The notes under the pieces: model-generated | Seen by the model: the letters and a program-made list of their open reading frames with translations, nothing else | The model's database searches: none | What the model was told of the DNA's origin: nothing | Shown: positions 52,244 through 60,281 of the stretch, in pieces | Layout of the letters: every line of letters starts with the position of its first letter | How positions within the stretch are numbered: position 1 is the stretch's first letter | Origin: Cohnella luojiensis | Lineage (GTDB): Bacteria; Bacillota; Bacilli; Paenibacillales; Paenibacillaceae | Reading direction: 5' to 3' | NCBI RefSeq assembly: GCF_004564235.1 | Contig: NZ_SOMN01000032.1 | Coordinates: 1-64,000 of the forward strand | Length of the DNA stretch: 64,000 bases | Translations under genes and position numbers: made by a program

Positions 52244-52417
52244 CTAACTCCTATCGCCATAAACGGATATTCACAAGAAGATATCGGATTCGGGTTGCGC
52301 GCAATTTCCGAGCATGCAGCCAAGATCGGCGGCAAAATCACCGCAAGAATGGAAACGGCCGGCTTCGTGTTGACTTTGACGCTTCCTCTAACAAAAGCCG
52401 ACCACTGGATCATATGA
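52244..52417 (+). pseudogene. C-terminal fragment of a sensor histidine kinase
   Basis: The frame encodes GYSQEDIGFGLRAISEHAAK, IGGKITARMETAGF and VLTLTLPLTKADHWII before a TGA. This is the last segment of a HisKA_3/NarL-type kinase ATPase domain; all upstream domains are missing. It joins the truncated HD-GYP fragment head to head at about 52233-52243. Confidence 0.7.
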
Positions 52418-52437
52418 AAAGCCAGTCCTGAGTTATT

Positions 52438-53838
52438 TTATTTCCCAGGGACATGGACGGGTAGCCGAAGCTTAAAGCAGCTGCCCTCCCCTTTCTCGCT
52501 TTTCAGTTCCAGTCGCCCCCCGAGAAGTTCTGCCAATTTCCGGCTTATGGCTAGTCCAAGACCCGACCCGCCGTATTTGCGGCTAATTGAACCATCCTCT
52601 TGCTTGAATACCTCGAAAATAGCCTCCTGCTTGTCCAATTCGATCCCGACTCCCGTGTCGCGGACTTGGAAGATGACCTCCTCCATCCCTCCGGGCGCGA
52701 TCTCGGTCGAGATTTCAAACTCCACTCTCCCCTTCTCGGTAAACTTGAAGGCATTTCCTAATAGGTTGCGCAGAATTTGGTTCAACCGCATCGGATCCGT
52801 CTTGATCCATCCGGTCGAAACCTCTGACAGCGTCGTCTTGAATTCAAGGTTACGGCTATCCGCAAGCGGTTGGAATTGCTCCTCCATCAACCGAAGAACA
52901 TCGTTCAAGTCGATCGGTTGCAGGGAGACGTCAAGCTTTCCGGCCTCCACCTTTGACAAATCCAAAATATCGTTGACCAATCCAAGCAATTCTCCCCCGG
53001 ATTGGTGAATCATTTTAGCATAGCGAACCCGATCCTCGTCTTCGGTATCCTGCTCCATCTGCATCTCGGATAATAGCATGATGCTGTTTAGCGGCGTTTT
53101 GAGCTCATGGGACATGTTGGCGAGGAATTCGGATTTGTAGCTGGAAGCAGCCTCGAGCTGCTCGGCCTTCTTCTCCAGCTCCTCCTTGGTCTGGTTCAAA
53201 TCTTGCGTTCTTAATCGCAACAATCGATTGGCAAGACTTAATTCCTCCATTCGCGCTTGGTTCTGTTGGAAGTCCCGGATCATGAAGAGGAAGAAAAAGC
53301 TCAGTATAACGCCGGTCGGGAAAGTAACGGGCGCGATCTCGCTTAAATATTGATGCATTGGAATAATGCCGAATACCGCGATGTTAACCATATTGAAAAA
53401 ATTAATGCCGAGAACGGCGATAACCGCTTTGGTTAAGTAATTGAACTCCATCCTTTTTTTGAACCATACGCATATCAAGGCTGCGAGCGCACCGAGCAAG
53501 GTCAGATTCAGAAGACCGATCCAAGCTGCCGGCTCTAACCCGAAGGTCAGTCTTAACAAACCTATGCTTAAACCGATCAGAAACAGCGTAAGAGGATGCG
53601 AATACACCATTAGTCCGAAAATTAGCGGGACGACCCTCAAGTCAAACTTGGAAGTATCTCCTACGTTGAAGCTGAAGAACATGGTAAGCCAGCCTGCCAG
53701 AATGAATATGATAACGGATAACCCGTATTTCGCGGATTTGGACAAATTGGGGAATATGAGATTATAAGCTGTATTAATCAGATAAGCGAACGTGATCAAA
53801 ATACCGATATTAACGAGGAAAGCCTTAATAATGCCCAT
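52438..53838 (-). CDS. Membrane sensor histidine kinase (5TM receptor type)
   Basis: About 466 residues. Five or six membrane helices at residues 1-195 show the 5TMR-LYT-like arrangement (MGIIKAFLVNIGILITFAYL at the start). A coiled coil with EELSLANRLLRLRTQDLNQT follows, then a HisKA domain with phospho-acceptor His in EFLANMSHELKTPLNSIMLL and HATPase boxes NLLGNAFKFTEKG, DTGVGIEL, and GGSGLGLAISRKLAELLGG. There is no receiver domain and no response regulator next to it. Start: ATG at 53836-53838 with AAAGGGG; a longer frame to 53985 lacks a site. Ligand unknown. Confidence 0.9.
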   Translation of the reverse strand: MGIIKAFLVNIGILITFAYLINTAYNLIFPNLSKSAKYGLSVIIFILAGWLTMFFSFNVGDTSKFDLRVVPLIFGLMVYSHPLTLFLIGLSIGLLRLTFGLEPAAWIGLLNLTLLGALAALICVWFKKRMEFNYLTKAVIAVLGINFFNMVNIAVFGIIPMHQYLSEIAPVTFPTGVILSFFFLFMIRDFQQNQARMEELSLANRLLRLRTQDLNQTKEELEKKAEQLEAASSYKSEFLANMSHELKTPLNSIMLLSEMQMEQDTEDEDRVRYAKMIHQSGGELLGLVNDILDLSKVEAGKLDVSLQPIDLNDVLRLMEEQFQPLADSRNLEFKTTLSEVSTGWIKTDPMRLNQILRNLLGNAFKFTEKGRVEFEISTEIAPGGMEEVIFQVRDTGVGIELDKQEAIFEVFKQEDGSISRKYGGSGLGLAISRKLAELLGGRLELKSEKGEGSCFKLRLPVHVPGK

Positions 53839-54082
53839 TAAGCACCCCTTTATAGGATCGCATATGCCTCGGCAAGTTAGATAGGAATAATTACAATTGT
53901 AACACAAAAAGCCCTGACCGAAGGGGGCCCCGGACTGAGCTTCACTAGTGAAAATGTTAAAGGCATGGAGGAAAAGGGTGATCACGGAGAGTTTACCCTT
54001 TTCCGGAATACCTGGTTTCCACTATCGCCCCCTCTGCATAAAATGGGATGACAACAGCCCATAAAGGCAAAGGGGAATGAGA

Positions 54083-54691
54083 ATGAACGGCCAAACCATG
54101 ATGCTGCCGATCCGAGTGCGGACTATGACCGCCAAGAACGTCAAAATAAACGTTCCTTACATTACCGGAGGAACCACCTCCGCAGCCCAAGAGGCCATGA
54201 ACAAGGCAATCGCGGCAGCAACTCAAGAGCTTATGAAGGAGCAGGGCTACCCCAGCAAAGACATACAGGAGATGGACGGTACTTTCGAGATCAAGACGAA
54301 CGAACGCGGCGTTCTCAGCTTATCGCTGCTGAATTATGCCTTCGCGGGAGGCGCACACGGCAATACTTTGCAGAAGTCGCTTACTTTCGATGCGGATACC
54401 GGACGAAGCTACACGTTGGGTCAATTGTTCAAGAGCGGCAGCAACTATATTGCCCGTCTGGACGCGATCATCGAAGCGCAGATCAAAGCCCGGCAGCTCC
54501 CGCTTCTGGTCGACTACCCGGGTATCACTCCCGATCAGGATTTCTATGTCGCGGACAAATCGTTAGTGATCTATTTTCCCCTGTATGAAATTGTCCCGTA
54601 CGCATGGGGATTCCCTTATTTCCCGATTTCCGTGTTCGAGATTCAGGATATTATCGACGAGAGTGGACCATTGGGCGTCCTGATGTATTAA
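54083..54691 (+). CDS. DUF3298/DUF4163 domain protein
   Basis: A 202-residue protein. Residues 1-90 correspond to a DUF4163-like region (VPYITGGTTSAAQEAMNKAI, EMDGTFEIKTNERGVLSLSL), and residues 85-195 to a DUF3298-like region with FAGGAHGNTLQKSLTFDADT and YEIVPYAWGFPYFPISVFEI. The pairing is typical of RsiV-like anti-sigma factors and of PdaC-type N-termini, but there is no membrane helix here and no signal peptide, so it would be cytoplasmic unless the start lies elsewhere. Start: ATG with AAAGGGG seven bases upstream (an ATG six bases earlier is too close). Confidence 0.82.
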   Translation: MNGQTMMLPIRVRTMTAKNVKINVPYITGGTTSAAQEAMNKAIAAATQELMKEQGYPSKDIQEMDGTFEIKTNERGVLSLSLLNYAFAGGAHGNTLQKSLTFDADTGRSYTLGQLFKSGSNYIARLDAIIEAQIKARQLPLLVDYPGITPDQDFYVADKSLVIYFPLYEIVPYAWGFPYFPISVFEIQDIIDESGPLGVLMY

Positions 54692-54759
54692 TTAAGATGA
54701 GTATCAAGTTTGCTCCACTAATTTCCGGCTAAAGACCGGTTTTGGGTTAATTGTTAGTC

Positions 54760-54850
54760 AACTAACTGCATGTTTTGCAATTAGTTTTGAAAATGATGCC
54801 TGTTCCTTGAAACTAACTGACTATTTTACACTTAGAATTGTAAACGGTAG
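54760..54850 (+). repeat. Two degenerate hairpin repeats with a 51-bp step
   Basis: AACTAACTGCATGTTTTGCA begins the first hairpin, with TTGCAATTAGTT closing it (54760-54786). A second copy (AACTAACTGA...TTAGAATT) begins at 54811, 51 bases later. Arms differ from those of the other arrays but spacing agrees. Confidence 0.6.
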
Positions 54851-54907
54851 CGAAGTGGCGGGATTAAGGTAAAGAGGGATTCCTCCATCATATCAGAACG
54901 TAAAAAC

Positions 54908-54950
54908 AAGTACTGTCCCACAAGTATGAGAAACCCTTGGGACAGTACTT
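54908..54950. terminator. Strong inverted repeat, probable bidirectional terminator
   Basis: AAGTACTGTCCCA and TGGGACAGTACTT are perfect 13-base arms around 17 bases; ATTTTAATGG follows on the plus strand. Confidence 0.55.
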
Positions 54951-54966
54951 ATTTTAATGGATTAGC

Positions 54967-55153
54967 GATGATTTTCATCTTACTTCGGACGTTAGCGAGT
55001 GGAGTGTAGGGGAATTAACAATGATTTTCATCGCTGTTGGTGCAACTTTCCGCAGAATGGTCAATAATTCCACACAACAGCAATGTCTTTCATCGTACTT
55101 TGATCTATTAGTGAGGGAGTATAGGGGAATTAACAATGATTTTCATCGCTGTT
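54967..55153 (+). repeat. Four copies of AATGATTTTCATC with a duplicated 47-bp block
   Basis: GATGATTTTCATC-type sequences begin at 54967, 55020, 55082 and 55135, with steps of 53, 62 and 53. The block from GTTAGCGAGTGGAGTGTAGG through GATTTTCATCGCTGTT at 54991-55038 recurs with few changes at 55107-55153. The repeats fill a 500-base gene-free gap between the DUF3298 gene and the SDR gene, in which I see no gene. Confidence 0.7.
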
Positions 55154-55195
55154 TTACCCATCTCGTCTCTTGGTTATCAGTCAGGCTCCCACTCG

Positions 55196-55897
55196 TTAGA
55201 CGGGCATTGCGCGCCCAGAGTAATCCACGAAGAACAATTCCTCATCGACGACCGTTTTGCGCTCCATGAGATCCAATATCCCGCTCGCGCTTTCCGACGC
55301 TTCCATAGGCGCTTGATCGCCGCCCATATCCGTCCGTATCCATCCCGGATGAACGGACAATACCCGAATCCCGCGCGGGCGAAGCTCGTCGTTCAATTGC
55401 TTGGAAAACATATTCAAGGCTGTTTTGGAAATCGCGTACGGATAATCGCCTCCGTAACCGGAAGCCATGCTCCCCGCCTCCGAGGAAATGTTGATGACAT
55501 TCGCGCCGGAATGATCCGACATCAAAGACGACATATGCTTCATAACGTTCATGGGTCCGTATAGGTTAACATCGAAAGTCGACTTCAGCAGATTCATCGG
55601 GAGCGTCCCGATCTTATGCTCGCGCCCGAGCAGTACGCCGGCATTGTTAATGACTCCGTCAAGCTTCGCCGATTCCTTACTCAGCTTGTCGGCAAGCTCG
55701 GCAACCTCATTCTCTAGAGTCACGTTCATACTTTCGATCCGTACTTGGTCAGGATGTCGGGCGGCTAACGCCCACAACCCCTCAGAAGTATCGGATACTT
55801 CTCGGACGCATACCACGACTTGATTACCCCGTTTCGCCGCCAACATAGTCAATTGTAACCCCAAACCTCTTCCCGCGCCGGTAATCAAGATATTCAT
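55196..55897 (-). CDS. Short-chain dehydrogenase/reductase
   Basis: A 233-residue SDR. The NAD(P)-binding motif MNILITGAGRGLGLQLTMLA, NNAG in DGVINNAGVLLG, the catalytic Ser in VINISSEAGSMASG and YPYAISK (YxxxK) are complete. It resembles the C-factor/sniffer-type SDRs. Substrate unknown. It forms an operon with the VOC protein and LacI regulator on its 5' side, so it is probably induced by the same sugar or metabolite. Confidence 0.9.
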   Translation of the reverse strand: MNILITGAGRGLGLQLTMLAAKRGNQVVVCVREVSDTSEGLWALAARHPDQVRIESMNVTLENEVAELADKLSKESAKLDGVINNAGVLLGREHKIGTLPMNLLKSTFDVNLYGPMNVMKHMSSLMSDHSGANVINISSEAGSMASGYGGDYPYAISKTALNMFSKQLNDELRPRGIRVLSVHPGWIRTDMGGDQAPMEASESASGILDLMERKTVVDEELFFVDYSGRAMPV

Positions 55898-55918
55898 AGG
55901 ATCCCCCTCGCCTTTCCG

Positions 55919-56371
55919 TCAATCGTTCTCGAGAAGCTCGACCAATACCTTCAAATCACGGAACGTATCCATGTAAGCATAACGCCCGCCGGTATATTCG
56001 CCTTTCTGGAGAAGCGGCATACCCCCGGCTTCCATGATCGAAACCTTCTCCTTTAGCCCTTTAACCACGAAGGCGATGTGATGAAACCCTTCGCCGTTCT
56101 GGTCCAGCGACTCGCGCCATGTGCTGGGATTATGATCAGGCTCGATCAATTCAAGCTGCAACGAGCCCATGTCGAAGAAAGCAAGCTTCGCCCGAGCTTC
56201 GGACCGTTTCCCCTTCACCTCCGTCTGAGCGACATCGGCCGTATCCGTCCAGAACCAATTCGGTTTCTCGATTCCGAAAAAATCGGCATAAGCTTTCGAT
56301 GTTTTCTCGATATCATTAACAAGAAGACCGATTTGCGTGATGACATGATTACCTAGCACATTGTTGTTCAT
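55919..56371 (-). CDS. VOC superfamily (glyoxalase/methylmalonyl-CoA-epimerase-like) protein
   Basis: A 150-residue protein with two beta-alpha-beta-beta-beta modules: HVITQIGLLVNDIEKTSKAY, AKLAFFDMGSLQLELIEPDH and GEGFHHIAFVVKGLKEKVSI, YMDTFRDLKVLVELLEND. The His and Glu residues at H14, E67, H97 and E147 or so fit a metal-binding VOC site as in methylmalonyl-CoA epimerases. It lies between the SDR gene and the LacI gene. Start: ATG at 56369-56371 with GGGGGGA; an ATG five codons upstream overlaps that site. Confidence 0.85.
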   Translation of the reverse strand: MNNNVLGNHVITQIGLLVNDIEKTSKAYADFFGIEKPNWFWTDTADVAQTEVKGKRSEARAKLAFFDMGSLQLELIEPDHNPSTWRESLDQNGEGFHHIAFVVKGLKEKVSIMEAGGMPLLQKGEYTGGRYAYMDTFRDLKVLVELLEND

Positions 56372-56389
56372 AATGATTCCCCCCATAAA

Positions 56390-57430
56390 TTAAATTTCGA
56401 CGCAAGATTCGCGCACAATCAATTGCATATCCACCGTAAACTTGGTGAAGTCCGTCGTTCGCTCTTCGATATGTTCTATTAATGAGGTTGTCAGCCGTTC
56501 CATCATCGCTCCGAAGTCGATCCTAAGCGTCGTCAATGCCGGCTGGAAACGGGAACTCAAGGCATGATCGTCGAATCCGATCACCGAGATGTCGTTAGGA
56601 ACCTGAATGCCATGCTCCTGCAAAGCTCTGATCGCACCGAAAGCCACGCTGTCGTTCGCCATGATTATAGCCGTTGGAAGCTTCTCTCCCTTTTGCATAA
56701 ACTTCCCGATTGCCTCATAACCGGCATCCTCGCTGAATGCCCCCGGCAAAATCCATTGCTCTTGTATAGGAAGTCCATGCTTCTTCATCGCCAAGTAATA
56801 CCCCTCCAGCTTAGCCGGGCCGGAGCATCTTCTCATATCTCCGCTAATGTGTCCGATTTCGCGATGCTTCAGATTCGCCAGATGCGCTACCGCTTGTAAC
56901 ATCCCCCAATCATTATCGAAATTAGCCACGATTCTGTTCGGCTCGTTATGCCCTGGCAATTCCTGGTCAACGACGGCCACGGAATAGCCTTCCGCAATGA
57001 GTTGCTCGATGAAAGGCTCATAGTTAGCCGCGCCGATGAATATACCCCCATCGATGCGGCGTTGATAGAAAATATCTTTAACTCCCCGAATGCTTTCCGC
57101 ATCCTGGGCATCGCGAATAATGCGGGTCAATACATAATATCCGCGAGAGGAAGCGCTCTCAATGACGCTTGCGATAAGCATGTTCGAGAGCATATCGCTG
57201 GAGACGTGACCCGCCTCGATCATGAACAACCCGATCGTCCTCGTTTTTTTACCCGCCAATACTTGCGCGGAGGCATTCGGAACATAATGATACTGCTCGA
57301 TGACCCGCAACACTTTGTCGCGGGTTTCCGGAGGGACATTGGAATAGTTATTAACGACTCGACTGACCGTGCTTCGCGAGACGCCCGCTAGCTTGGCAAT
57401 TTCCGTGGAGTTCATTTCGTTCTTTTTCAT
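56390..57430 (-). CDS. LacI family transcriptional regulator of the VOC-SDR operon
   Basis: About 346 residues. MKKNEMNSTEIAKLAGVSRS and TVSRVVNNYSNVPPETRDKV form the helix-turn-helix and hinge; the rest is the ligand-binding fold. It is the first gene of a three-gene minus-strand unit (LacI-VOC-SDR). A dyad GTAAAC-ACGC-GTTCAC at 57448-57463 in its leader suggests autorepression. Start: ATG at 57428-57430, preceded by AGAAAGTGGA; an earlier ATG 33 bases upstream has no site. Confidence 0.9.
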   Translation of the reverse strand: MKKNEMNSTEIAKLAGVSRSTVSRVVNNYSNVPPETRDKVLRVIEQYHYVPNASAQVLAGKKTRTIGLFMIEAGHVSSDMLSNMLIASVIESASSRGYYVLTRIIRDAQDAESIRGVKDIFYQRRIDGGIFIGAANYEPFIEQLIAEGYSVAVVDQELPGHNEPNRIVANFDNDWGMLQAVAHLANLKHREIGHISGDMRRCSGPAKLEGYYLAMKKHGLPIQEQWILPGAFSEDAGYEAIGKFMQKGEKLPTAIIMANDSVAFGAIRALQEHGIQVPNDISVIGFDDHALSSRFQPALTTLRIDFGAMMERLTTSLIEHIEERTTDFTKFTVDMQLIVRESCVEI

Positions 57431-57447
57431 GTGCTCATCCACTTTCT

Positions 57448-57498
57448 GTAAACACGCGTTCACGCTACAATCGTAAACGAAAAAATAGACGGAGTCAA
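57448..57498 (-). promoter_or_regulatory. Promoter and candidate autoregulatory operator of the LacI-VOC-SDR operon
   Basis: Minus strand: -35 TTGACT (57493-57498), 17-base spacer, -10 TACGAT (57470-57475), then near +1 to +20 the dyad GTAAACACGCGTTCAC (57448-57463). Confidence 0.6.
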
Positions 57499-57518
57499 TT
57501 GCCTAGCATACGGAAAGA

Positions 57519-57543
57519 AGAGACCTCCGCGAAGGGGGTCTCT
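57519..57543 (-). terminator. Terminator of the phosphodiester glycosidase gene
   Basis: Minus strand AGAGACC and GGTCTCT with an 11-base loop, followed by TCTTT. Confidence 0.65.
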
Positions 57544-57575
57544 TCCAGTTAAATTTTTCGCTTGTAGCTAGCTCG

Positions 57576-58802
57576 TCACCATTTTCCCGCGTCGATCTCC
57601 GATGGCTTTAGTCCCGCCCAAATGTTCGGCACTTCGACCGCATCTGGATCCTCGAAGACGAGGAAGCCTGAAGGCAAATACCTTTCCCCGGAGGAAGAGG
57701 AAGGCTTATTCACGATTTCCCCGTTCTCCGTGACGAGAACCGTCGAGGAGCCCCCATCCAAATTAGCTCCAATGACCGCGCCATGCTCAAGCAAGATTTC
57801 CTGGGCATCGTAGAGGGTTGCGCCGATGCTGTAGCCAGGCTGCCGCCCGTCGATCATCAGGAACAGAATCGCTCCATCCTCCCGTTGACCCATTACCGTT
57901 CGCGGCGCGATACCCCAACCTTGCGAGCGGCTTGGGATTAAACCTTTGCCATTCACGATGATTCTCGGCGAGAAGCTTACCGCTTCGGAGATGCCCAGAT
58001 CCATCAGCTCGTTAATAGAGTATTTGCCCGCAAGCATCTTGCCTTCCTTATCAAGGCCGACGATCTGCACGCTGTTCTTGCTGCCTAAACCGTTATAAAG
58101 GATCTTCCCTTGGCTAATGACGAGACCGATAGGCTTAAATCCGTTGCCGCGCCAATTCGGATCGGAAAATCCGCCTGCGTTCACTCCGGCGATCGCCCCG
58201 GTACGTTTCACCATGCTGGATACCTTCTCCCCTCGCCCCCTTTTGTTAGGGACGACGAGCCTAATCTTCTTCGGATCCGTTACGGTCAGAAGGTATCCGT
58301 GATAGCCTTCCCCATCGACTTCCTTAATGGAGGTAAGCTTCTCCGGCTCAACCGCTCCCGCCTCCCCTTGCCCTTGTTCTTGCTTGGTCGGAATGGTGTG
58401 GGTATCGCGCTCCTCGCCCATATCCTCGAACTGTTTCACGTAGAGGGCAACGCGTTCCCGCAGCGCTTTCTCTCCGATAATATATTTGGCCCATTCCCGA
58501 TGCTGGGTTGTAATGAGAGAGTCGGCTAACATATATCGGTATTCATTACCCGAAGGGGTAAGGAAGAACCATCCGGCCATTAATGCCGAGAGAATAAAGC
58601 CGGTCAAGAATAGTCCCTTAATAAATCGCCATGATCCGGATCTCTTGGGGCGAACTGCTTTATTTTTACGCGATGGGATCGCGGAAGGGCTGCCGCTTCT
58701 CGAAGCCGACGCCGCTGTCGTCGTTCTCGGTGGCAATGGCGGGATGGCGTCCACGCTCCTTTGTCTTTTTACTGCACTTCCTATATACGAGACGAATAGC
58801 AA
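57576..58802 (-). CDS. Phosphodiester glycosidase (NAGPA-like) family protein, membrane anchored
   Basis: Up to 408 residues. A proline- and serine-rich cytoplasmic N-terminus precedes one membrane helix (FIKGLFLTGFILSALMAGWF). The outer domain has GAIAGVNAGGFSDPNWRGNG and ILLEHGAVIGANLDGGSSTV, motifs of the NAGPA/phosphodiester glycosidase family, which act on wall or exopolysaccharide phosphodiesters. Start uncertain: the frame opens at a TTG at 58800-58802 without a good site, and a GTG nearer to AAAGGAG sits only one base away. Confidence 0.82.
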   Translation of the reverse strand: MLFVSYIGSAVKRQRSVDAIPPLPPRTTTAASASRSGSPSAIPSRKNKAVRPKRSGSWRFIKGLFLTGFILSALMAGWFFLTPSGNEYRYMLADSLITTQHREWAKYIIGEKALRERVALYVKQFEDMGEERDTHTIPTKQEQGQGEAGAVEPEKLTSIKEVDGEGYHGYLLTVTDPKKIRLVVPNKRGRGEKVSSMVKRTGAIAGVNAGGFSDPNWRGNGFKPIGLVISQGKILYNGLGSKNSVQIVGLDKEGKMLAGKYSINELMDLGISEAVSFSPRIIVNGKGLIPSRSQGWGIAPRTVMGQREDGAILFLMIDGRQPGYSIGATLYDAQEILLEHGAVIGANLDGGSSTVLVTENGEIVNKPSSSSGERYLPSGFLVFEDPDAVEVPNIWAGLKPSEIDAGKW

Positions 58803-58874
58803 TCTAGTTGCGCATTTCGGGTTGCTCTAGTAATCTATTAGGGAATAATATCCTAATAATAAGAGGTAGAGCCG

Positions 58875-60185
58875 ATGAACTCCATTCAACGTTTCCGTGT
58901 GCTAATGCTTAGTTTGATTTTGATTATTTGCATCGGTTTTATTCCCGTCATGGCGGAGGATGGGGAAGGCACCGATCCGTCAACGGAGTCCGCAGAAATT
59001 ACCGAACTTTCGGTCTACCAATTAGACCTGTGGGACTATACTCCCCTATTCCAGGCTTATGTGGATGAAGTCAATCCGAATGTCGAAATAAATATTTACT
59101 CCTACTCTATCGCAGAGTATGAAGATCGGATGAAGATCGCTCTGGCTTCCGGAGACACTCCCGATTTATTCTTGATTCCGAACTGGATTTTACCGAGTTT
59201 CAATTCCTATGATGGTATTTTCAAGGATTTGAACGATATCGACGCCGCTGCCGTATCCGGAATAAAGAGCCGCTTAGCAAAAGGGTTATGGAACACCGTC
59301 AACCCGACTGCCATCGATACCGTCTCATTCGTTCCTTTGAATTCTTCACCCCAAGTTATGTTCTACCGGACGGACCTGTTCAAAAAAGCCGGACTGCCGA
59401 CGAAACCTGAGACCATTGACGGGAAATTAAAAACTTGGAGCGCATTCGCTTCCTATGGGAAAACATTCAAAACCAAAACCAAGAAAGCTTTAATCGCCCA
59501 ACCTATAAGTATTTATGAATCAATGGTTCAGCTTAAATCACCCGCCTACCATGATGATCAAGGCAATTATGTCGGCGTTAAAAATCCGCAAATCAAAAAA
59601 GCATACGACTATGTCGTTAAAGGGATGAAAGAAGGCTGGATCGGAAAATACGACGATTATAGTCTTCCTTGGGAGAAAGCTCTGAAGGCCGGAACATTCG
59701 GAGTAATACTCGGAGGCCCCTCTACCGCGCAGGATATTAAAGAATGGATGCCTAAAATGGCCGGTAAATGGGCTGTCGCTTCCGTACCGGAAGGCTCATA
59801 TGATTCAGGGGTGCTGTCGGCTGCGATTCCGAGCAATAACCAAAACTCGGAATCCGTTATGGATCTTATTGAATGGATGACCGAAACAGGCCCGCAAAAT
59901 TGGGTTTTCAACGAGCATGGCCTCTTCCCCGCCAACCTGGAAGCTCTGGAAGAAAAAGAGTGGTTAGCCGAGAAAGATGCTTATTTCGGCAACCAGCAAG
60001 TGAATCGTTGGTATGCCAAAGCGGTTCAAACCGCTAAGCCCGATTTATTGTATCGGGACTCTTCGGTAATCGCTCACGATATTTTCAAAAATGCGATTAC
60101 GAACCTCATCACCTCATCTAAAGCCGACCCCGTCAAAGAATGGGCGGCAGCCGGAAAAGAAGCGAAACAAGTCGGCACAAACTGA
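58875..60185 (+). CDS. Orphan extracellular solute-binding protein, family 1 type
   Basis: A 436-residue protein. The N-terminal signal peptide is MNSIQRFRVLMLSLILIICIGFIPVMAED-like (shown here in two parts: hydrophobic MLSLILIICIGFIPVMA) with no lipobox cysteine, so it is likely secreted freely or cleaved by signal peptidase I. The mature part has the SBP family-1 pattern (IYSYSIAEYEDRMKIALASG, TPDLFLIPNWILPSFNSYDG, PQVMFYRTDLFKKAGLPTKP). No permease or ATPase gene is adjacent, unlike the cluster at 1-9 kb. Sugar likely, exact ligand unknown. Ends in a bidirectional terminator. Confidence 0.85.
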   Translation: MNSIQRFRVLMLSLILIICIGFIPVMAEDGEGTDPSTESAEITELSVYQLDLWDYTPLFQAYVDEVNPNVEINIYSYSIAEYEDRMKIALASGDTPDLFLIPNWILPSFNSYDGIFKDLNDIDAAAVSGIKSRLAKGLWNTVNPTAIDTVSFVPLNSSPQVMFYRTDLFKKAGLPTKPETIDGKLKTWSAFASYGKTFKTKTKKALIAQPISIYESMVQLKSPAYHDDQGNYVGVKNPQIKKAYDYVVKGMKEGWIGKYDDYSLPWEKALKAGTFGVILGGPSTAQDIKEWMPKMAGKWAVASVPEGSYDSGVLSAAIPSNNQNSESVMDLIEWMTETGPQNWVFNEHGLFPANLEALEEKEWLAEKDAYFGNQQVNRWYAKAVQTAKPDLLYRDSSVIAHDIFKNAITNLITSSKADPVKEWAAAGKEAKQVGTN

Positions 60186-60225
60186 TATAAAAATTGATTC
60201 CGACAGCATTTCCCAGGAAATGACG

Positions 60226-60272
60226 AATAACGTCCCTATTCGCCGTAAAGGCCTAATAGGGACGTTATTATT
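60226..60272. terminator. Bidirectional terminator between the orphan binding protein and YdeP-type genes
   Basis: AATAACGTCCCTATT and AATAGGGACGTTATT are perfect arms around 14 bases, with T-rich sequence on both sides. Confidence 0.8.
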
Positions 60273-60281
60273 TTACATCTC

